Source of the DNA: Pseudomonas sp. Irchel s3h14
Lineage (GTDB): Bacteria; Pseudomonadota; Gammaproteobacteria; Pseudomonadales; Pseudomonadaceae
Direction: 5' to 3'
DNA length: 64,000 bases
Assembly: GCF_900187425.1 (NCBI RefSeq)
Contig: NZ_FYDJ01000001.1
Coordinates: 186,001 to 250,000 of the forward strand
Shown: positions 26,110-35,089 of the stretch, piece by piece
Numbering within the stretch: position 1 is the stretch's first letter
Layout: each line of letters opens with the position of its first letter
The notes under the pieces: model-generated
Told to the model about the DNA's origin: nothing
The model's input: the letters and a program-made list of their open reading frames with translations, nothing else
Database searches by the model: none
Made by a program: the position numbers and the translations under genes

Positions 26110-26646
26110 ATGCGCCGTCTTCTGTTGACTCTTCTCTTCCTGGGCAGTGGTTTGGCCCATGCCGGCGAACTGCCGGAAACCGACTGGCTCGAACTGATGC
26201 CCAAGTCGGACCAGAAAGCCCTCGAGGCCATGCCCGAAATCGACCACAACTCCCCCGAAGCCAATGGCACCTTTACCGAAAAGGGTGGCATGAAGCAGAG
26301 CAAGGGCTTGCCGGCGGTGATGTATTCGACCAAAACCGTGCCGTCGATGAACGACAAGAACATCCGCATCGGTGGTTATCCGGTGCCGCTGGAGTCCGAC
26401 GCCCAGGGCCGCAGCACGCTGTTCTTCCTCGTGCCGTATCCGGGCGCCTGCATTCACGTGCCGCCGCCGCCACCTAATCAATTGGTGTTGGTGCGTTATC
26501 CGAAAGGGTTGAAGCTGAATGACATCTATACACCGCTGTGGGTGACCGGCACGCTGAAGGTCGAGAAGGTCAACAACGACCTGGCTGACGCAGCGTATGC
26601 GCTGGATGCGGCGAAGGTGCGGGTGGTGAAAGAGTCGGATCTGTAA
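26110..26646 (+). CDS. DUF3299-like secreted protein
   Basis: A 178-residue exported protein. Residues 1-18 are a signal peptide (MRRLLLTLLFLGSGLAHA). The mature part has WLELMPKSDQKALEAM, then GYPVPLE and FFLVPYPGACIHVPPPPPNQ. That combination is the mark of DUF3299, a periplasmic family of unknown function. The invariant Cys-His next to a proline run suggests metal or haem contact, but this is a guess. I chose the ATG at 26110 because the signal peptide starts there; the ribosome site is weak. Confidence 0.8.
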   Translation: MRRLLLTLLFLGSGLAHAGELPETDWLELMPKSDQKALEAMPEIDHNSPEANGTFTEKGGMKQSKGLPAVMYSTKTVPSMNDKNIRIGGYPVPLESDAQGRSTLFFLVPYPGACIHVPPPPPNQLVLVRYPKGLKLNDIYTPLWVTGTLKVEKVNNDLADAAYALDAAKVRVVKESDL

Positions 26647-26673
26647 AGCGCCAGTAGGCCTGGCACAAACCAA

Positions 26674-26780
26674 ATGTGGGAGCGGGCTTGCTCGCGAAGG
26701 CGGTGTAACAGTCAACGATGATGTTGAATGTTATGGCCTCTTCGCGAGCAAGTCGAATCGTCGCACCGCCGCTCCCACAT
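26674..26780. repeat. Inverted REP pair with an interrupted right arm
   Basis: TGTGGGAGCGGGCTTGCTCGCGAA is intact at the left. The right arm reads TTCGCGAGCAAG, then TCGAATCGTCGCACCGC, then CGCTCCCACA. The 17 bases sit where the normal element has CC. The spacer CAGTCAACGATGATGTTGAA matches the element at 19185. Confidence 0.85.
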
Positions 26781-26792
26781 TGGTTTACCGTG

Positions 26793-27692
26793 TTAGAGAG
26801 ATTTGCTGGCGATGCTGACACCCAGGGTATGGCTCGCACCCGGCGCCAGCGTCACCACATCATCCATCACATTCGCCGTTTCAATGCACAGCATCCGCTG
26901 CCAGCCATCGTCGGCCATGTCACTGAACGCCGCAGCGCGTTCAATCCACGGATTCCAGATCACCGCCGAGCGTGAACCGCTGCTGGTCAGCTCGATGCGC
27001 CGTTCCCAGGCCGGATCGACAATGCTCAGCTTCGCCGGGGTATTGAGATAGATACGATCGGTCTCGCCAGTAAAATGCAGATCGCCGGCCTGAGTGACAG
27101 TTTTCCAGTCGTCCAGGGTTTCGATGTAACTCAAGCCATCCAGCCCTTCGACATGCACATCGCGTACATCGCTGACCGCGAAATAACTGTGCAGTGCCTG
27201 GCTGATGGTGACTTTGTCAGCGCCCTGGTTATGGCTGGTCAGGTTGATATGCAGTTGCTCATCCAGACGAATGCTCAGCTTCAAATCCACTTGATGCGGC
27301 CAGCCTGGCAAGCCGCCTTCAGGGTAAGGTAGAACAAACTCCACCTTCAGGCTTTCGCCCTCGGTTTCAATGCCGCCCAGTTCCCAGTCCATCGCCCGCA
27401 CCAACCCGTGGGCGGTCGGCGCTTCGTTGCTGACGCGCATCGCCTGAACGCTCTGCGGGTTGCGCGGCAGATTGCCGAACCACGGCCAGCACACCGGAAC
27501 CCCGGCGCGGATGCTCTTGCCAGTCTTGAACACTGCCTCGTCGTTGAGCCAGATCAGCGGCGGTTCCCCGGCCACTTGATAACTGAGGATGTGCGCGCCC
27601 TGCTGGGCAACCAGCAGTTCGGCCTGACCGTGGCGGATGCGCCAGCAGTTCAGTTCATCCAGTTTCACGGCTTCAACGTTGGGCGTGCTCAT
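26793..27692 (-). CDS. D-hexose-6-phosphate mutarotase (YeaD-like)
   Basis: Interconverts alpha and beta anomers of glucose-6-phosphate or related hexose phosphates. It is 299 residues with an aldose-1-epimerase fold. Visible landmarks are RAGVPVCWPWFGN, EAPTAHGLVRAMDWEL (His of the active site) and SGSRSAVIWNPW near the end. I chose the ATG at 27692 with GAGAG upstream; an open frame 11 codons longer has no support. It lies close to the thioesterase gene on the same strand (57 bases). Confidence 0.88.
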   Translation of the reverse strand: MSTPNVEAVKLDELNCWRIRHGQAELLVAQQGAHILSYQVAGEPPLIWLNDEAVFKTGKSIRAGVPVCWPWFGNLPRNPQSVQAMRVSNEAPTAHGLVRAMDWELGGIETEGESLKVEFVLPYPEGGLPGWPHQVDLKLSIRLDEQLHINLTSHNQGADKVTISQALHSYFAVSDVRDVHVEGLDGLSYIETLDDWKTVTQAGDLHFTGETDRIYLNTPAKLSIVDPAWERRIELTSSGSRSAVIWNPWIERAAAFSDMADDGWQRMLCIETANVMDDVVTLAPGASHTLGVSIASKSL

Positions 27693-27749
27693 GGGGCAAC
27701 TCTCGATCAGGAACAATGACTGCAATGGACCGCAGAAAGGTCGCAGTGT

Positions 27750-28154
27750 TTAACGAGCTCTAGGCGGAACCGAGCGGGTGCGACCGCTGCCGTCGATGGC
27801 GACGAACACAAACACAGCTTCAGTCACTTTACGCCATTCGCTGGACAGCGGATCGTCACTCCAGACTTCGACCATCATCTGAATCGAGCTGCGGCCGATT
27901 TCCAGCGCCTGGGTATAGAAGGAGAGCTGAGCACCCACCGCCACCGGAACCAGAAATGCCATGCGGTCGATCGCAACCGTAGCCACGCGGCCACCCGCGA
28001 CTTTGCTGGCCATTGCGGTGCCGGCCAAATCCATCTGCGACACCAGCCAACCGCCGAAAATATCGCCAAAGCCGTTGGTTTCGCGAGGGAGCGCGGTAAT
28101 TTGCAGGGCAAGGTCGCCTTGCGGGATTGGATCTTCTTGTTCGAGCTCTATCAT
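27750..28154 (-). CDS. YciA-like acyl-CoA thioesterase
   Basis: A 134-residue hot-dog thioesterase. The pattern NGFGDIFGGWLVSQMDLAGTAMA holds the catalytic Asp and the helix start of the family (seen as GDIFGGWLVSQMDLAG). VATVAIDRMAFLVPV is the second landmark. YciA enzymes hydrolyse many acyl-CoAs. The gene is upstream of the mutarotase and may share a transcript with it. Confidence 0.88.
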   Translation of the reverse strand: MIELEQEDPIPQGDLALQITALPRETNGFGDIFGGWLVSQMDLAGTAMASKVAGGRVATVAIDRMAFLVPVAVGAQLSFYTQALEIGRSSIQMMVEVWSDDPLSSEWRKVTEAVFVFVAIDGSGRTRSVPPRAR

Positions 28155-28518
28155 GCCGGGGGTGCCTCTGACCCGTGACTCTCATTGGTACTTCAGGTGA
28201 ATAGCCGTCTCAAGGAAAAACGATTCAGCCCCGAACATACTACGTTCGTCACGTTTTTCGTAAGGCGCCTAAAGGGAAACTCTGCGAAATCGGCTGGCGG
28301 GTGCCAACGACGTTTTCGCACAGCAACCCCTTACAAGCAGGTGCAGGATTGCGAGTATATCGGTCGGTAGACTCCGAGACGACCGTCCGGTTCTCATTTC
28401 GACCGTCAATTACGCACCTCTATGTGCTTTTTCGAACAATTTGCTATCGTGCCGGACCTGCCCAAGCCTCAGCCAGCGTTGTTGGGGTTGCAGATCCGAC
28501 TATAAGAGAAGCCTTGCC
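28155..28518. other. Divergent intergenic region before the MFS gene
   Basis: The region carries the promoters of the thioesterase and the MFS gene. TAAGAGAAG just before 28519 is the likely MFS ribosome site. I found no REP, no gene with a credible start, and no strong hairpin. Confidence 0.6.
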
Positions 28519-29817
28519 ATGACCACAGCGCCCTCGAGCATCGCGCAGCCAACCCAATCCGCACGTCCGCTGACCCGCAGCGATTACAAGACTTTGTCAC
28601 TGTCAGCCCTGGGCGGTGCGCTGGAGTTTTACGATTTCATCATCTTCGTGTTCTTCGCCACGGTGGTCGGCAAGCTGTTCTTCCCGGCCGACATGCCCGA
28701 GTGGCTGCGCTTGATGCAGACCTTCGGGATCTTTGCCGCCGGCTACCTGGCGCGGCCGCTGGGCGGCATCGTCATGGCACACTTCGGCGACCTGCTGGGA
28801 CGCAAGAAGATGTTCACCCTGAGCATTTTCATGATGGCGGTGCCGACCCTGATCATGGGCCTGCTACCGACTTACGCGCAGATAGGCATGTGGGCGCCGA
28901 TCCTGTTGCTGCTGATGCGGGTGATCCAAGGCGCTGCGATTGGCGGTGAAGTGCCGGGCGCGTGGGTATTCGTTTCCGAACATGTGCCGCAGCGGCACAT
29001 CGGCTACGCCTGCGGCACCCTGACCTGCGGCCTGACGGCCGGTATCCTGCTGGGCTCGCTGGTCGCCACCGCGATCAACAGCATTTACACCCCGGTCGAA
29101 GTTTCGGATTACGCCTGGCGGATTCCGTTCCTGCTGGGTGGCGTGTTCGGCCTGTTCTCGGTTTACCTGCGCCGCTGGCTGCACGAGACACCGGTATTCG
29201 CCGAGCTGCAACTGCGCAAGGCCCTGGCAGAAGAAGTGCCGCTGCGCGCCGTGTTGCGCGACCATCGCGGGGCGATCCTGATTTCCATGCTGCTGACCTG
29301 GCTGCTGTCCGCCGGCATCATCGTGGTCATCCTCATGACCCCGACCGTGCTGCAGACCGTCTACCACTTCTCGCCAACCACCGCATTGCAGGCCAACAGC
29401 CTGGCGATCGTGTTTCTGAGCCTGGGCTGCGTCGCCTCCGGTGCACTGGCTGACCGCTTCGGTGCAGGTCGTGTCTTCGTGTTCGGCAGTGCTGCGTTGC
29501 TGATCAGTTCGTGGACCTTCTACCACAGCCTGTTCAACCACCCTGACTGGCTGTTCCCGATGTACGCCTTGACCGGCTTGCTGGTCGGCACCATCGGTGC
29601 AGTGCCGTATGTGATGGTCAAAGCCTTCCCGGCGGTGGTGCGCTTCAGCGGGCTGTCGTTCTCCTACAACCTGGCCTACGCCATCTTCGGCGGCCTGACC
29701 CCGATGGTTGTCACCCTGCTGCTGAAGGAAAGCCCGTTGGGGCCTGCCTATTACGTGGCGATCATCTGCGGTGTCGGGATTCTGGTGGGCGCTTACCTCT
29801 GGAAGAAGGGTCGATAG
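28519..29817 (+). CDS. MFS transporter of the metabolite:H+ symporter type
   Basis: A 432-residue major facilitator protein with about twelve hydrophobic segments. The N-terminal YKTLSLSALGGALEFYDFII and the loop GDLLGRKKMF (motif A) match the metabolite:H+ symporters such as ProP, KgtP and dicarboxylate carriers. QGAAIGGEVPGAWVFVSEH is the second landmark. The substrate is probably a carboxylate or small zwitterion. I chose the ATG at 28519; an earlier open frame has no ribosome site and no membrane pattern. No terminator is obvious before the convergent PIN gene 17 bases later. Confidence 0.88.
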   Translation: MTTAPSSIAQPTQSARPLTRSDYKTLSLSALGGALEFYDFIIFVFFATVVGKLFFPADMPEWLRLMQTFGIFAAGYLARPLGGIVMAHFGDLLGRKKMFTLSIFMMAVPTLIMGLLPTYAQIGMWAPILLLLMRVIQGAAIGGEVPGAWVFVSEHVPQRHIGYACGTLTCGLTAGILLGSLVATAINSIYTPVEVSDYAWRIPFLLGGVFGLFSVYLRRWLHETPVFAELQLRKALAEEVPLRAVLRDHRGAILISMLLTWLLSAGIIVVILMTPTVLQTVYHFSPTTALQANSLAIVFLSLGCVASGALADRFGAGRVFVFGSAALLISSWTFYHSLFNHPDWLFPMYALTGLLVGTIGAVPYVMVKAFPAVVRFSGLSFSYNLAYAIFGGLTPMVVTLLLKESPLGPAYYVAIICGVGILVGAYLWKKGR

Positions 29818-29834
29818 CGCTAGACCGCCAGTTG

Positions 29835-30326
29835 TTAAGGCTTTCGCCAGTGCGAAAGCCTTGCTCCACATTCGCCCGTCGGTAAACGTGCTCCATGCTC
29901 AAGCATATGGTCCAGAGCATCTGCGGCGTGCTTCGGTTGAATGACCCGATGCTCCACCATCAAATCGAGTAACCAGAGTGCGCCATGCACGTGTAAGCCA
30001 TCCCTCTGCGCTTGACGCCTCAGCTTGCCATCTCCGGTGAGCAACGGCCGACCTGTTTCTTTTGCGAGCAGATAGCACGACACATCGGCTAATGAGCTGT
30101 TGTTGTGCTCTATTTTGAGACTGAACAGCTTGGTAACCCCTGATTCGTCGAAGGACTCAACAATCAACCCCCGTCCGAGCAATTCGTCATGGGGGAAATC
30201 TTCGAGTTCATGCAGCACGAAATCTGTGCAGCAAAGAGTGAATGGCAGTCTGAACATCTGCTCCAGCAGTCCGGCATTTCTGAAGTCGATCCAGATATTC
30301 GTATCGCTGATGTAGATCAGACTCAT
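29835..30326 (-). CDS. PIN-domain protein paired with Xre-ImmA gene
   Basis: A 163-residue protein with the PIN nuclease fold. The first acidic residue is Asp8 (IYISDTNIWIDF). Later come SSLADVSCYLLAKE and PLLTGDGKLRRQA, the usual second and third metal-site regions. PIN toxins cut RNA. The start overlaps the stop of the Xre-ImmA gene as ATGA, so the pair is coupled. It resembles the DUF3368 kind of PIN protein. Toxicity and target are inferred from family. Confidence 0.8.
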   Translation of the reverse strand: MSLIYISDTNIWIDFRNAGLLEQMFRLPFTLCCTDFVLHELEDFPHDELLGRGLIVESFDESGVTKLFSLKIEHNNSSLADVSCYLLAKETGRPLLTGDGKLRRQAQRDGLHVHGALWLLDLMVEHRVIQPKHAADALDHMLEHGARLPTGECGARLSHWRKP

Positions 30327-31381
30327 GCACTCTCCAGTGAGCCCAGAAAATTGGGGTCAAGAGCGCTCACTGGTTTACGTAGAAGTTCGGCTGCACGGGA
30401 TTTGGTGATCAACCCTTCCGCTAGCCCCCAGAACACCAAAGATTCAAAACGTTGCGGTGGTTTGCATGGCAAGGGGTCGGGTTCGGCCTTGCGCCAGCCG
30501 TTCGCACTGAACTGGATGGTGAGGGATTTATATCCACTGTCGCTAAGGAGGTTCAGATCCTTGAGGCGCCTCAATGCTGCATGCATTGAAATCCCGTATT
30601 GGCGCTTGGCGATCAACAACTCACGAGGATGGACCCGTGAGCGAGGATGGTTACCGAAGTCGCTGGTTACACCTTTGGCCGGGTAGAGGAAGGCGCCTGC
30701 GAAACGATGGCAACAGTTTTCCTTATCCCGTTCAGGCATATCATCGGGTAACTGCATGACCCAATGACCCAGTTCATGTGCCGCGGTGAAGCGTATGCGT
30801 TCACCTGGTCGCTCGGCATTCAGTGCAATCAAGACGTGGCGACCGTCACTGGTGGCGGCGCAGGCTCCGTCGAAGTCATCCGGTCCCATAAGCATCGCGA
30901 CCTTGATGCTGTGCTCTTCCAGCTGTTCGGTCAGGTTGGAGATGGGGTCGCTACCAATTCCCCAGAAGTTCCTGAGTGACTCGGCAGCATGCTCGGCATC
31001 TTCGATAGAAGAAACGGGCAGCATTTGAGCCGGGGTGGCTGGAGTCTGGATGTCGACTGGGTCGAAGCATTCCTCCAGAGCCATATAGCGCTCAAGGTGC
31101 TCGCGAATCTGCTCTTCGACCTGAATCTGGCGATACTTCGGCATTTTCGCGAGTTTGCGAAACTCAAGGGGGGCAAGCGGAACGGCATCCGCACGGAAGA
31201 AGTATTCAGGATTGACCTGCAGTACTTTGGCCATTTGCAGCAGGCGCGCCGAGTTCGGGATACTTAACCCCTTCTCATATTTGCTGAGGGCTTGCTTGGT
31301 GATGTCTCCAAGTTGGAGCGCCAGAGCCTCCAGGGACATGCCGCGCAGTAGGCGAGCGCGGCGAATTCGGTCGTTGATCAT
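30323..31381 (-). CDS. Xre HTH fused to ImmA/IrrE metallopeptidase
   Basis: A 352-residue two-domain protein. Residues about 6-60 are an Xre helix-turn-helix (LRGMSLEALALQLGDITKQ). Residues about 160-270 are an ImmA/IrrE (COG2856) zinc peptidase with HELGH at 202-206 and a downstream ENCCHRFAGAFLYP. The ATG at 31381 has AGAGGAAC upstream. The PIN gene overlaps its end. Such Xre-COG2856 genes are known to accompany small toxin-like genes. The protease may cut itself or another repressor on a signal. The inverted repeat at 31395-31432 is its likely operator. Confidence 0.85.
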   Translation of the reverse strand: MINDRIRRARLLRGMSLEALALQLGDITKQALSKYEKGLSIPNSARLLQMAKVLQVNPEYFFRADAVPLAPLEFRKLAKMPKYRQIQVEEQIREHLERYMALEECFDPVDIQTPATPAQMLPVSSIEDAEHAAESLRNFWGIGSDPISNLTEQLEEHSIKVAMLMGPDDFDGACAATSDGRHVLIALNAERPGERIRFTAAHELGHWVMQLPDDMPERDKENCCHRFAGAFLYPAKGVTSDFGNHPRSRVHPRELLIAKRQYGISMHAALRRLKDLNLLSDSGYKSLTIQFSANGWRKAEPDPLPCKPPQRFESLVFWGLAEGLITKSRAAELLRKPVSALDPNFLGSLESA

Positions 31382-31394
31382 GAGTTCCTCTCGT

Positions 31395-31432
31395 GGTTGA
31401 CAAGGCTATATTTTAGTTTTGATTTGTCAACC
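31395..31432 (-). promoter_or_regulatory. Inverted-repeat operator for the Xre-ImmA/PIN pair
   Basis: GGTTGACAA (31395-31403) and TTGTCAACC (31424-31432) are perfect inverted 9-mers separated by 20 bp. They sit 14 bases upstream of the gene start. The minus-strand copy includes TTGACA, a -35 match, so a bound repressor would block the promoter. Binding by the Xre domain is inferred. Confidence 0.7.
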
Positions 31433-31473
31433 TTGCTTTGACGGGGCAGGGCATCTGCGTTTCGAATGCTGGC

Positions 31474-31502
31474 CTTTCATCTAATTGTCATATTTCAGCC
31501 AT
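31474..31502 (+). promoter_or_regulatory. Pho box upstream of pstS
   Basis: Three direct 7-mers spaced by 4 bases: CTTTCAT, TTGTCAT and CAGCCAT. This matches the PhoB consensus CTGTCAT-N4-CTGTCAT. The pstS start is 66 bases downstream. Confidence 0.85.
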
Positions 31503-31568
31503 AGAGTGTTCACACGGCCTGCTGATACTTGGCCCCGACTTAACACACCTATCTGCTAGGAGTAAGGC

Positions 31569-32567
31569 ATGAAACTGAAGCGTTTGATGGCGGCAATGAC
31601 TTTTGTCGCTGCTGGCGTTGCGACTGCCAACGCGGTTGCCGCTGTTGACCCTGCTATCCCGAGCTACACCAAGACCACTGGTGTGTCGGGCAACCTGTCC
31701 AGCGTCGGCTCCGATACCCTGGCCAACCTCATGACCCTGTGGGCTGAGAACTACAAAAAAGAATACCCGAACGTAAACATCCAGATTCAGGCTGCCGGTT
31801 CTTCTACCGCGCCACCTGCGCTGACTGAAGGCACCGCTAACCTGGGCCCGATGAGCCGCAAGATGAAGGACAACGAGCTGCAAGCCTTCGAAACCAAATA
31901 CGGCTACAAGCCAACCGCTATCCCGGTCGCCGTGGACGCCCTGGCTGTGTTTGTGCACAAGGACAACCCGATCCAGCACCTGACCATGGAACAAGTCGAC
32001 GCGATCTTCTCCTCGACTCGTCTGTGCGGCGCCAAAGCTGACGTGAAAACCTGGGGCGACCTGGGTGTGACCGGCGACCTGGCCAACAAGCCAGTGCAAC
32101 TGTTCGGTCGTAACTCGGTATCCGGCACTTATGGCTACTTCAAAGAAGAAGCCCTGTGCAAAGGCGACTACAAGCCAAACGTCAACGAACAACCAGGCTC
32201 GGCTTCGGTCGTGCAATCGATCAGCTCCTCGCTGAACGGCGTCGGTTACTCGGGCATCGGCTACAAGACCGCTAGCGTGAAAACTGTGGCCCTGGCCAAG
32301 AAAGGCAGCACCGAGTTCGTTGAAGACACTGAAGAAAACGCCCTGAACGGCAAGTACCCGCTGTCGCGTTTCCTCTACGTTTACGTCAACAAGGCCCCGA
32401 ACAAGCCTCTGGCCCCGCTGGAAGCCGAGTTCGTGAAGCTGATTCTGTCCAAACAGGGTCAGGAAGTTGTAGTGAAAGACGGCTACATCCCACTGCCAGC
32501 CAAAGTTGCTGCAAAAGCACTGGCTGACCTGGGTCTGCAAGAAGGTAACAACGTAGCAAAAAAGTAA
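31569..32567 (+). CDS. pstS: Phosphate ABC transporter binding protein PstS
   Basis: Periplasmic phosphate-binding protein, 332 residues. A signal peptide ([20 protein letters not shown]) is followed by [17 protein letters not shown] and [11 protein letters not shown], the phosphate-contacting loops. [14 protein letters not shown] is also characteristic. The ribosome site is AGGAG. It leads the pst block and has its own Pho box. A repeat with inverted arms (32571-32658) follows the stop, so pstC is expressed partly from a second Pho box. Confidence 0.96.
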   Translation: MKLKRLMAAMTFVAAGVATANAVAAVDPAIPSYTKTTGVSGNLSSVGSDTLANLMTLWAENYKKEYPNVNIQIQAAGSSTAPPALTEGTANLGPMSRKMKDNELQAFETKYGYKPTAIPVAVDALAVFVHKDNPIQHLTMEQVDAIFSSTRLCGAKADVKTWGDLGVTGDLANKPVQLFGRNSVSGTYGYFKEEALCKGDYKPNVNEQPGSASVVQSISSSLNGVGYSGIGYKTASVKTVALAKKGSTEFVEDTEENALNGKYPLSRFLYVYVNKAPNKPLAPLEAEFVKLILSKQGQEVVVKDGYIPLPAKVAAKALADLGLQEGNNVAKK

Positions 32568-32570
32568 AAC

Positions 32571-32658
32571 CGTAGGAGCCGAGCTTGCTCGCGATGGGGC
32601 GCCGCGTTTCACCTTTGAAACCGTGGCGCTACCATCGCGGGCAAGCCTCGCTCCTACA
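32571..32658. repeat. Inverted repeat of the TGTAGGAGC class after pstS
   Basis: CGTAGGAGCCGAGCTTGCTCGCGATGG faces CCATCGCGGGCAAGCCTCGCTCCTAC. It begins three bases after the pstS stop and may stabilise the pstS message or reduce read-through into pstC. Confidence 0.8.
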
Positions 32659-32740
32659 ACGGCTCAGGGTTACCACGCAGGTAACCCGGCCTCCCCAAAT
32701 TTTCGGTCCACTGCCAGTTTCCACGGGCGGCGGATTTGTT

Positions 32741-32769
32741 GCGTCACTGCATTGTCATCTTTCTGTCAT
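32741..32769 (+). promoter_or_regulatory. Pho box upstream of pstC
   Basis: GCGTCAC, TTGTCAT and CTGTCAT are spaced by 4 bases each. The last two are near-perfect PhoB half-sites. The start of pstC is 23 bases downstream, which gives a short or leaderless-like 5' end. Confidence 0.8.
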
Positions 32770-32791
32770 ACAGGATCGCTAGGGTGTGCGC

Positions 32792-35074
32792 ATGACTGAT
32801 CTGGCCAATTCCACCATGACTACAAATCCCCCCAAGCGAATTGACTTCAATACGCCTGAGCTGCAACGCAAGCGCCGCATCCGCGCGCTCAAGGATCGAC
32901 TGACCCGCTGGTACGTCCTCGTAGGCGGCCTTGCCGTCCTCGGCGCGATCACGCTGATCTTCTTCTTCCTCGCCTACGTCGTCTTCCCTCTGTTCCAGGG
33001 TGCCGACCTGACCGCCAAAGACGCCATCACGCCCGCCTGGATGCAAGACGCCGGCAAGCCGTTGATGATCTCCCTGGAAGAACAGAACCAGGTTGCCATG
33101 CGGGTTTCCGACAAGGGCCAGGCACTGTTCTTTGATATCGACAGTGGCGCTGAACTCAAGCGTGTCGATCTGAAGGTTCCGGCCGGCGTCAGCGTGACTT
33201 CTATCGGTGAAGACCAGCCAGGTCATCCACTGGTAGCGGTGGGCCTGTCCAACGGTCAGGCACTGGTGTTCCGTCATACCTATAAAGTCAGCTACCCGGA
33301 CGGCAAGAAGACCATTACGCCAGCCGTCGAGTATCCGTACGGTGAAACGCCGATCGCACTGAACGAGACGGGCGGCGCGCTGGAGCACGTCAGCCTTAAC
33401 GCGACCGATTCGACCCTGATGCTGGTCGGCTCCACCGGTTCGCAACTCAATGTTTTGTCGCTGACCAGCGAAGAAAACATGATGACCGGCGAAATCACCA
33501 ACGAGCAGAAGCGTATTGATCTGCCGCAGATGAACGAGCCGGTGAAGAACATCTTCGTCGACCCGCGTCAGCAATGGCTGTACGTGATTAACGGTCGCGC
33601 CCAGGCCGACGTGTTCAGCCTGCGCGACAAGAGCCTCAACGGTCGCTACAAACTACTTGAAGACGGCGAAGCGCAAATCACTGCCAGTACTCAACTGGTG
33701 GGCGGCATCTCGCTGATCCTCGGCGATTCCAAAGGCGGTCTGGCCCAGTGGTTCATGGCGCGCGATCCCGATGGTGAACAGCGTCTGAAGCAGATTCGTA
33801 CCTTCCAGATGGGCACCGCACCGATTGTTGAAATCACCGCCGAAGAACGTCGCAAAGGCTTCCTTGCCCTCGACGCGTCCGGCAAGCTCGGCGTCTTCCA
33901 CAGTACCGCTCACCGCACGTTGCTGGTCGATCAGGTGGTGGAAGGCCAAGGCATTTTCGGTCTGTCGCCGCGTGCCAACCGCATCATCGTCGAGGCCAAC
34001 GGTAAGGTGCAGCCACTGTTGCTGGAGAACCCGCACCCGGAAGTATCGTGGAGCGCGTTGTGGAGCAAGGTCTGGTACGAGAACTACGACGAGCCTAAAT
34101 ACGTCTGGCAATCGACCGCGGCCAACACCGACTTCGAACCGAAAATGAGCTTGTCTCCGCTGACCTTCGGTACCTTGAAGGCCGCTTTCTACGCCATGCT
34201 GTTGGCCGCGCCGCTGGCCGTCGCTGCGGCGATCTACACCGCATACTTCATGGCCCCAAGCTTGCGCCGCAAGGTCAAACCGGTGATCGAGCTGATGGAA
34301 GCGATGCCGACGGTGATCCTCGGCTTCTTCGCCGGGTTGTTCCTGGCACCCTATGTCGAAGGGCATTTGCCGGGGATTTTCAGCCTGCTGCTGTTGATGC
34401 CGATCGGCATCCTGGTCGCCGGTTTCACCTTCAGTCGCCTGCCTGAATCGCTGCGCCTGCGGGTGCCGGAAGGCTGGGAAAGCGCGATCCTGATCCCGGT
34501 GATCCTGTTCGTGGGCTGGCTCTCGCTGTACATGAGCCCGTACATGGAAACCTGGTTCTTCGGCGGCGACATGCGCATGTGGATCTCCCACGACCTGGGC
34601 ATCACCTACGACCAGCGCAACGCTCTGGTGGTCGGTCTGGCCATGGGTTTTGCGGTCATCCCGAACATCTACTCCATCGCCGAAGATGCCGTGTTCAGCG
34701 TGCCACGTGGCCTGACTCTTGGCTCCCTGGCCCTCGGTGCCACGCCGTGGCAGACCATGACTCGCGTGGTGATCCTCACCGCCAGCCCGGGCATCTTCTC
34801 GGCGCTGATGATCGGCATGGGCCGTGCAGTCGGTGAAACCATGATCGTGCTGATGGCCACCGGTAACACGCCGGTCATGGAAATGAACCTGTTTGAAGGT
34901 CTGCGAACGCTGGCCGCCAACGTCGCGGTGGAAATGCCCGAATCGGAAGTCGGCGGCAGCCACTACCGCGTGCTGTTCCTCTCGGCGCTGGTGCTGCTGT
35001 TGTTCACCTTCATCATGAACACCCTCGCGGAACTGATTCGTCAGCGTCTGCGCAAGAAATACTCGTCGCTTTAA
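32792..35074 (+). CDS. pstC: Phosphate ABC transporter permease PstC, long form
   Basis: Inner-membrane permease of the Pst system, 760 residues. E. coli PstC is about 319. One membrane segment (about 36-65) is followed by roughly 370 residues of beta-rich, WD-like sequence (ISLEEQNQVAMRVSDKGQAL, ALEHVSLNATDSTLMLVG). The standard permease domain follows with IELMEAMPTVILGFFAGLFL and ALGATPWQTMTRVV. The long form is usual in Pseudomonas. I chose the ATG at 32792; GTG 32786 is two codons earlier. pstA follows 15 bases later. Confidence 0.93.
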   Translation: MTDLANSTMTTNPPKRIDFNTPELQRKRRIRALKDRLTRWYVLVGGLAVLGAITLIFFFLAYVVFPLFQGADLTAKDAITPAWMQDAGKPLMISLEEQNQVAMRVSDKGQALFFDIDSGAELKRVDLKVPAGVSVTSIGEDQPGHPLVAVGLSNGQALVFRHTYKVSYPDGKKTITPAVEYPYGETPIALNETGGALEHVSLNATDSTLMLVGSTGSQLNVLSLTSEENMMTGEITNEQKRIDLPQMNEPVKNIFVDPRQQWLYVINGRAQADVFSLRDKSLNGRYKLLEDGEAQITASTQLVGGISLILGDSKGGLAQWFMARDPDGEQRLKQIRTFQMGTAPIVEITAEERRKGFLALDASGKLGVFHSTAHRTLLVDQVVEGQGIFGLSPRANRIIVEANGKVQPLLLENPHPEVSWSALWSKVWYENYDEPKYVWQSTAANTDFEPKMSLSPLTFGTLKAAFYAMLLAAPLAVAAAIYTAYFMAPSLRRKVKPVIELMEAMPTVILGFFAGLFLAPYVEGHLPGIFSLLLLMPIGILVAGFTFSRLPESLRLRVPEGWESAILIPVILFVGWLSLYMSPYMETWFFGGDMRMWISHDLGITYDQRNALVVGLAMGFAVIPNIYSIAEDAVFSVPRGLTLGSLALGATPWQTMTRVVILTASPGIFSALMIGMGRAVGETMIVLMATGNTPVMEMNLFEGLRTLAANVAVEMPESEVGGSHYRVLFLSALVLLLFTFIMNTLAELIRQRLRKKYSSL

Positions 35075-35089
35075 GAAAGGTAGAAGTCT

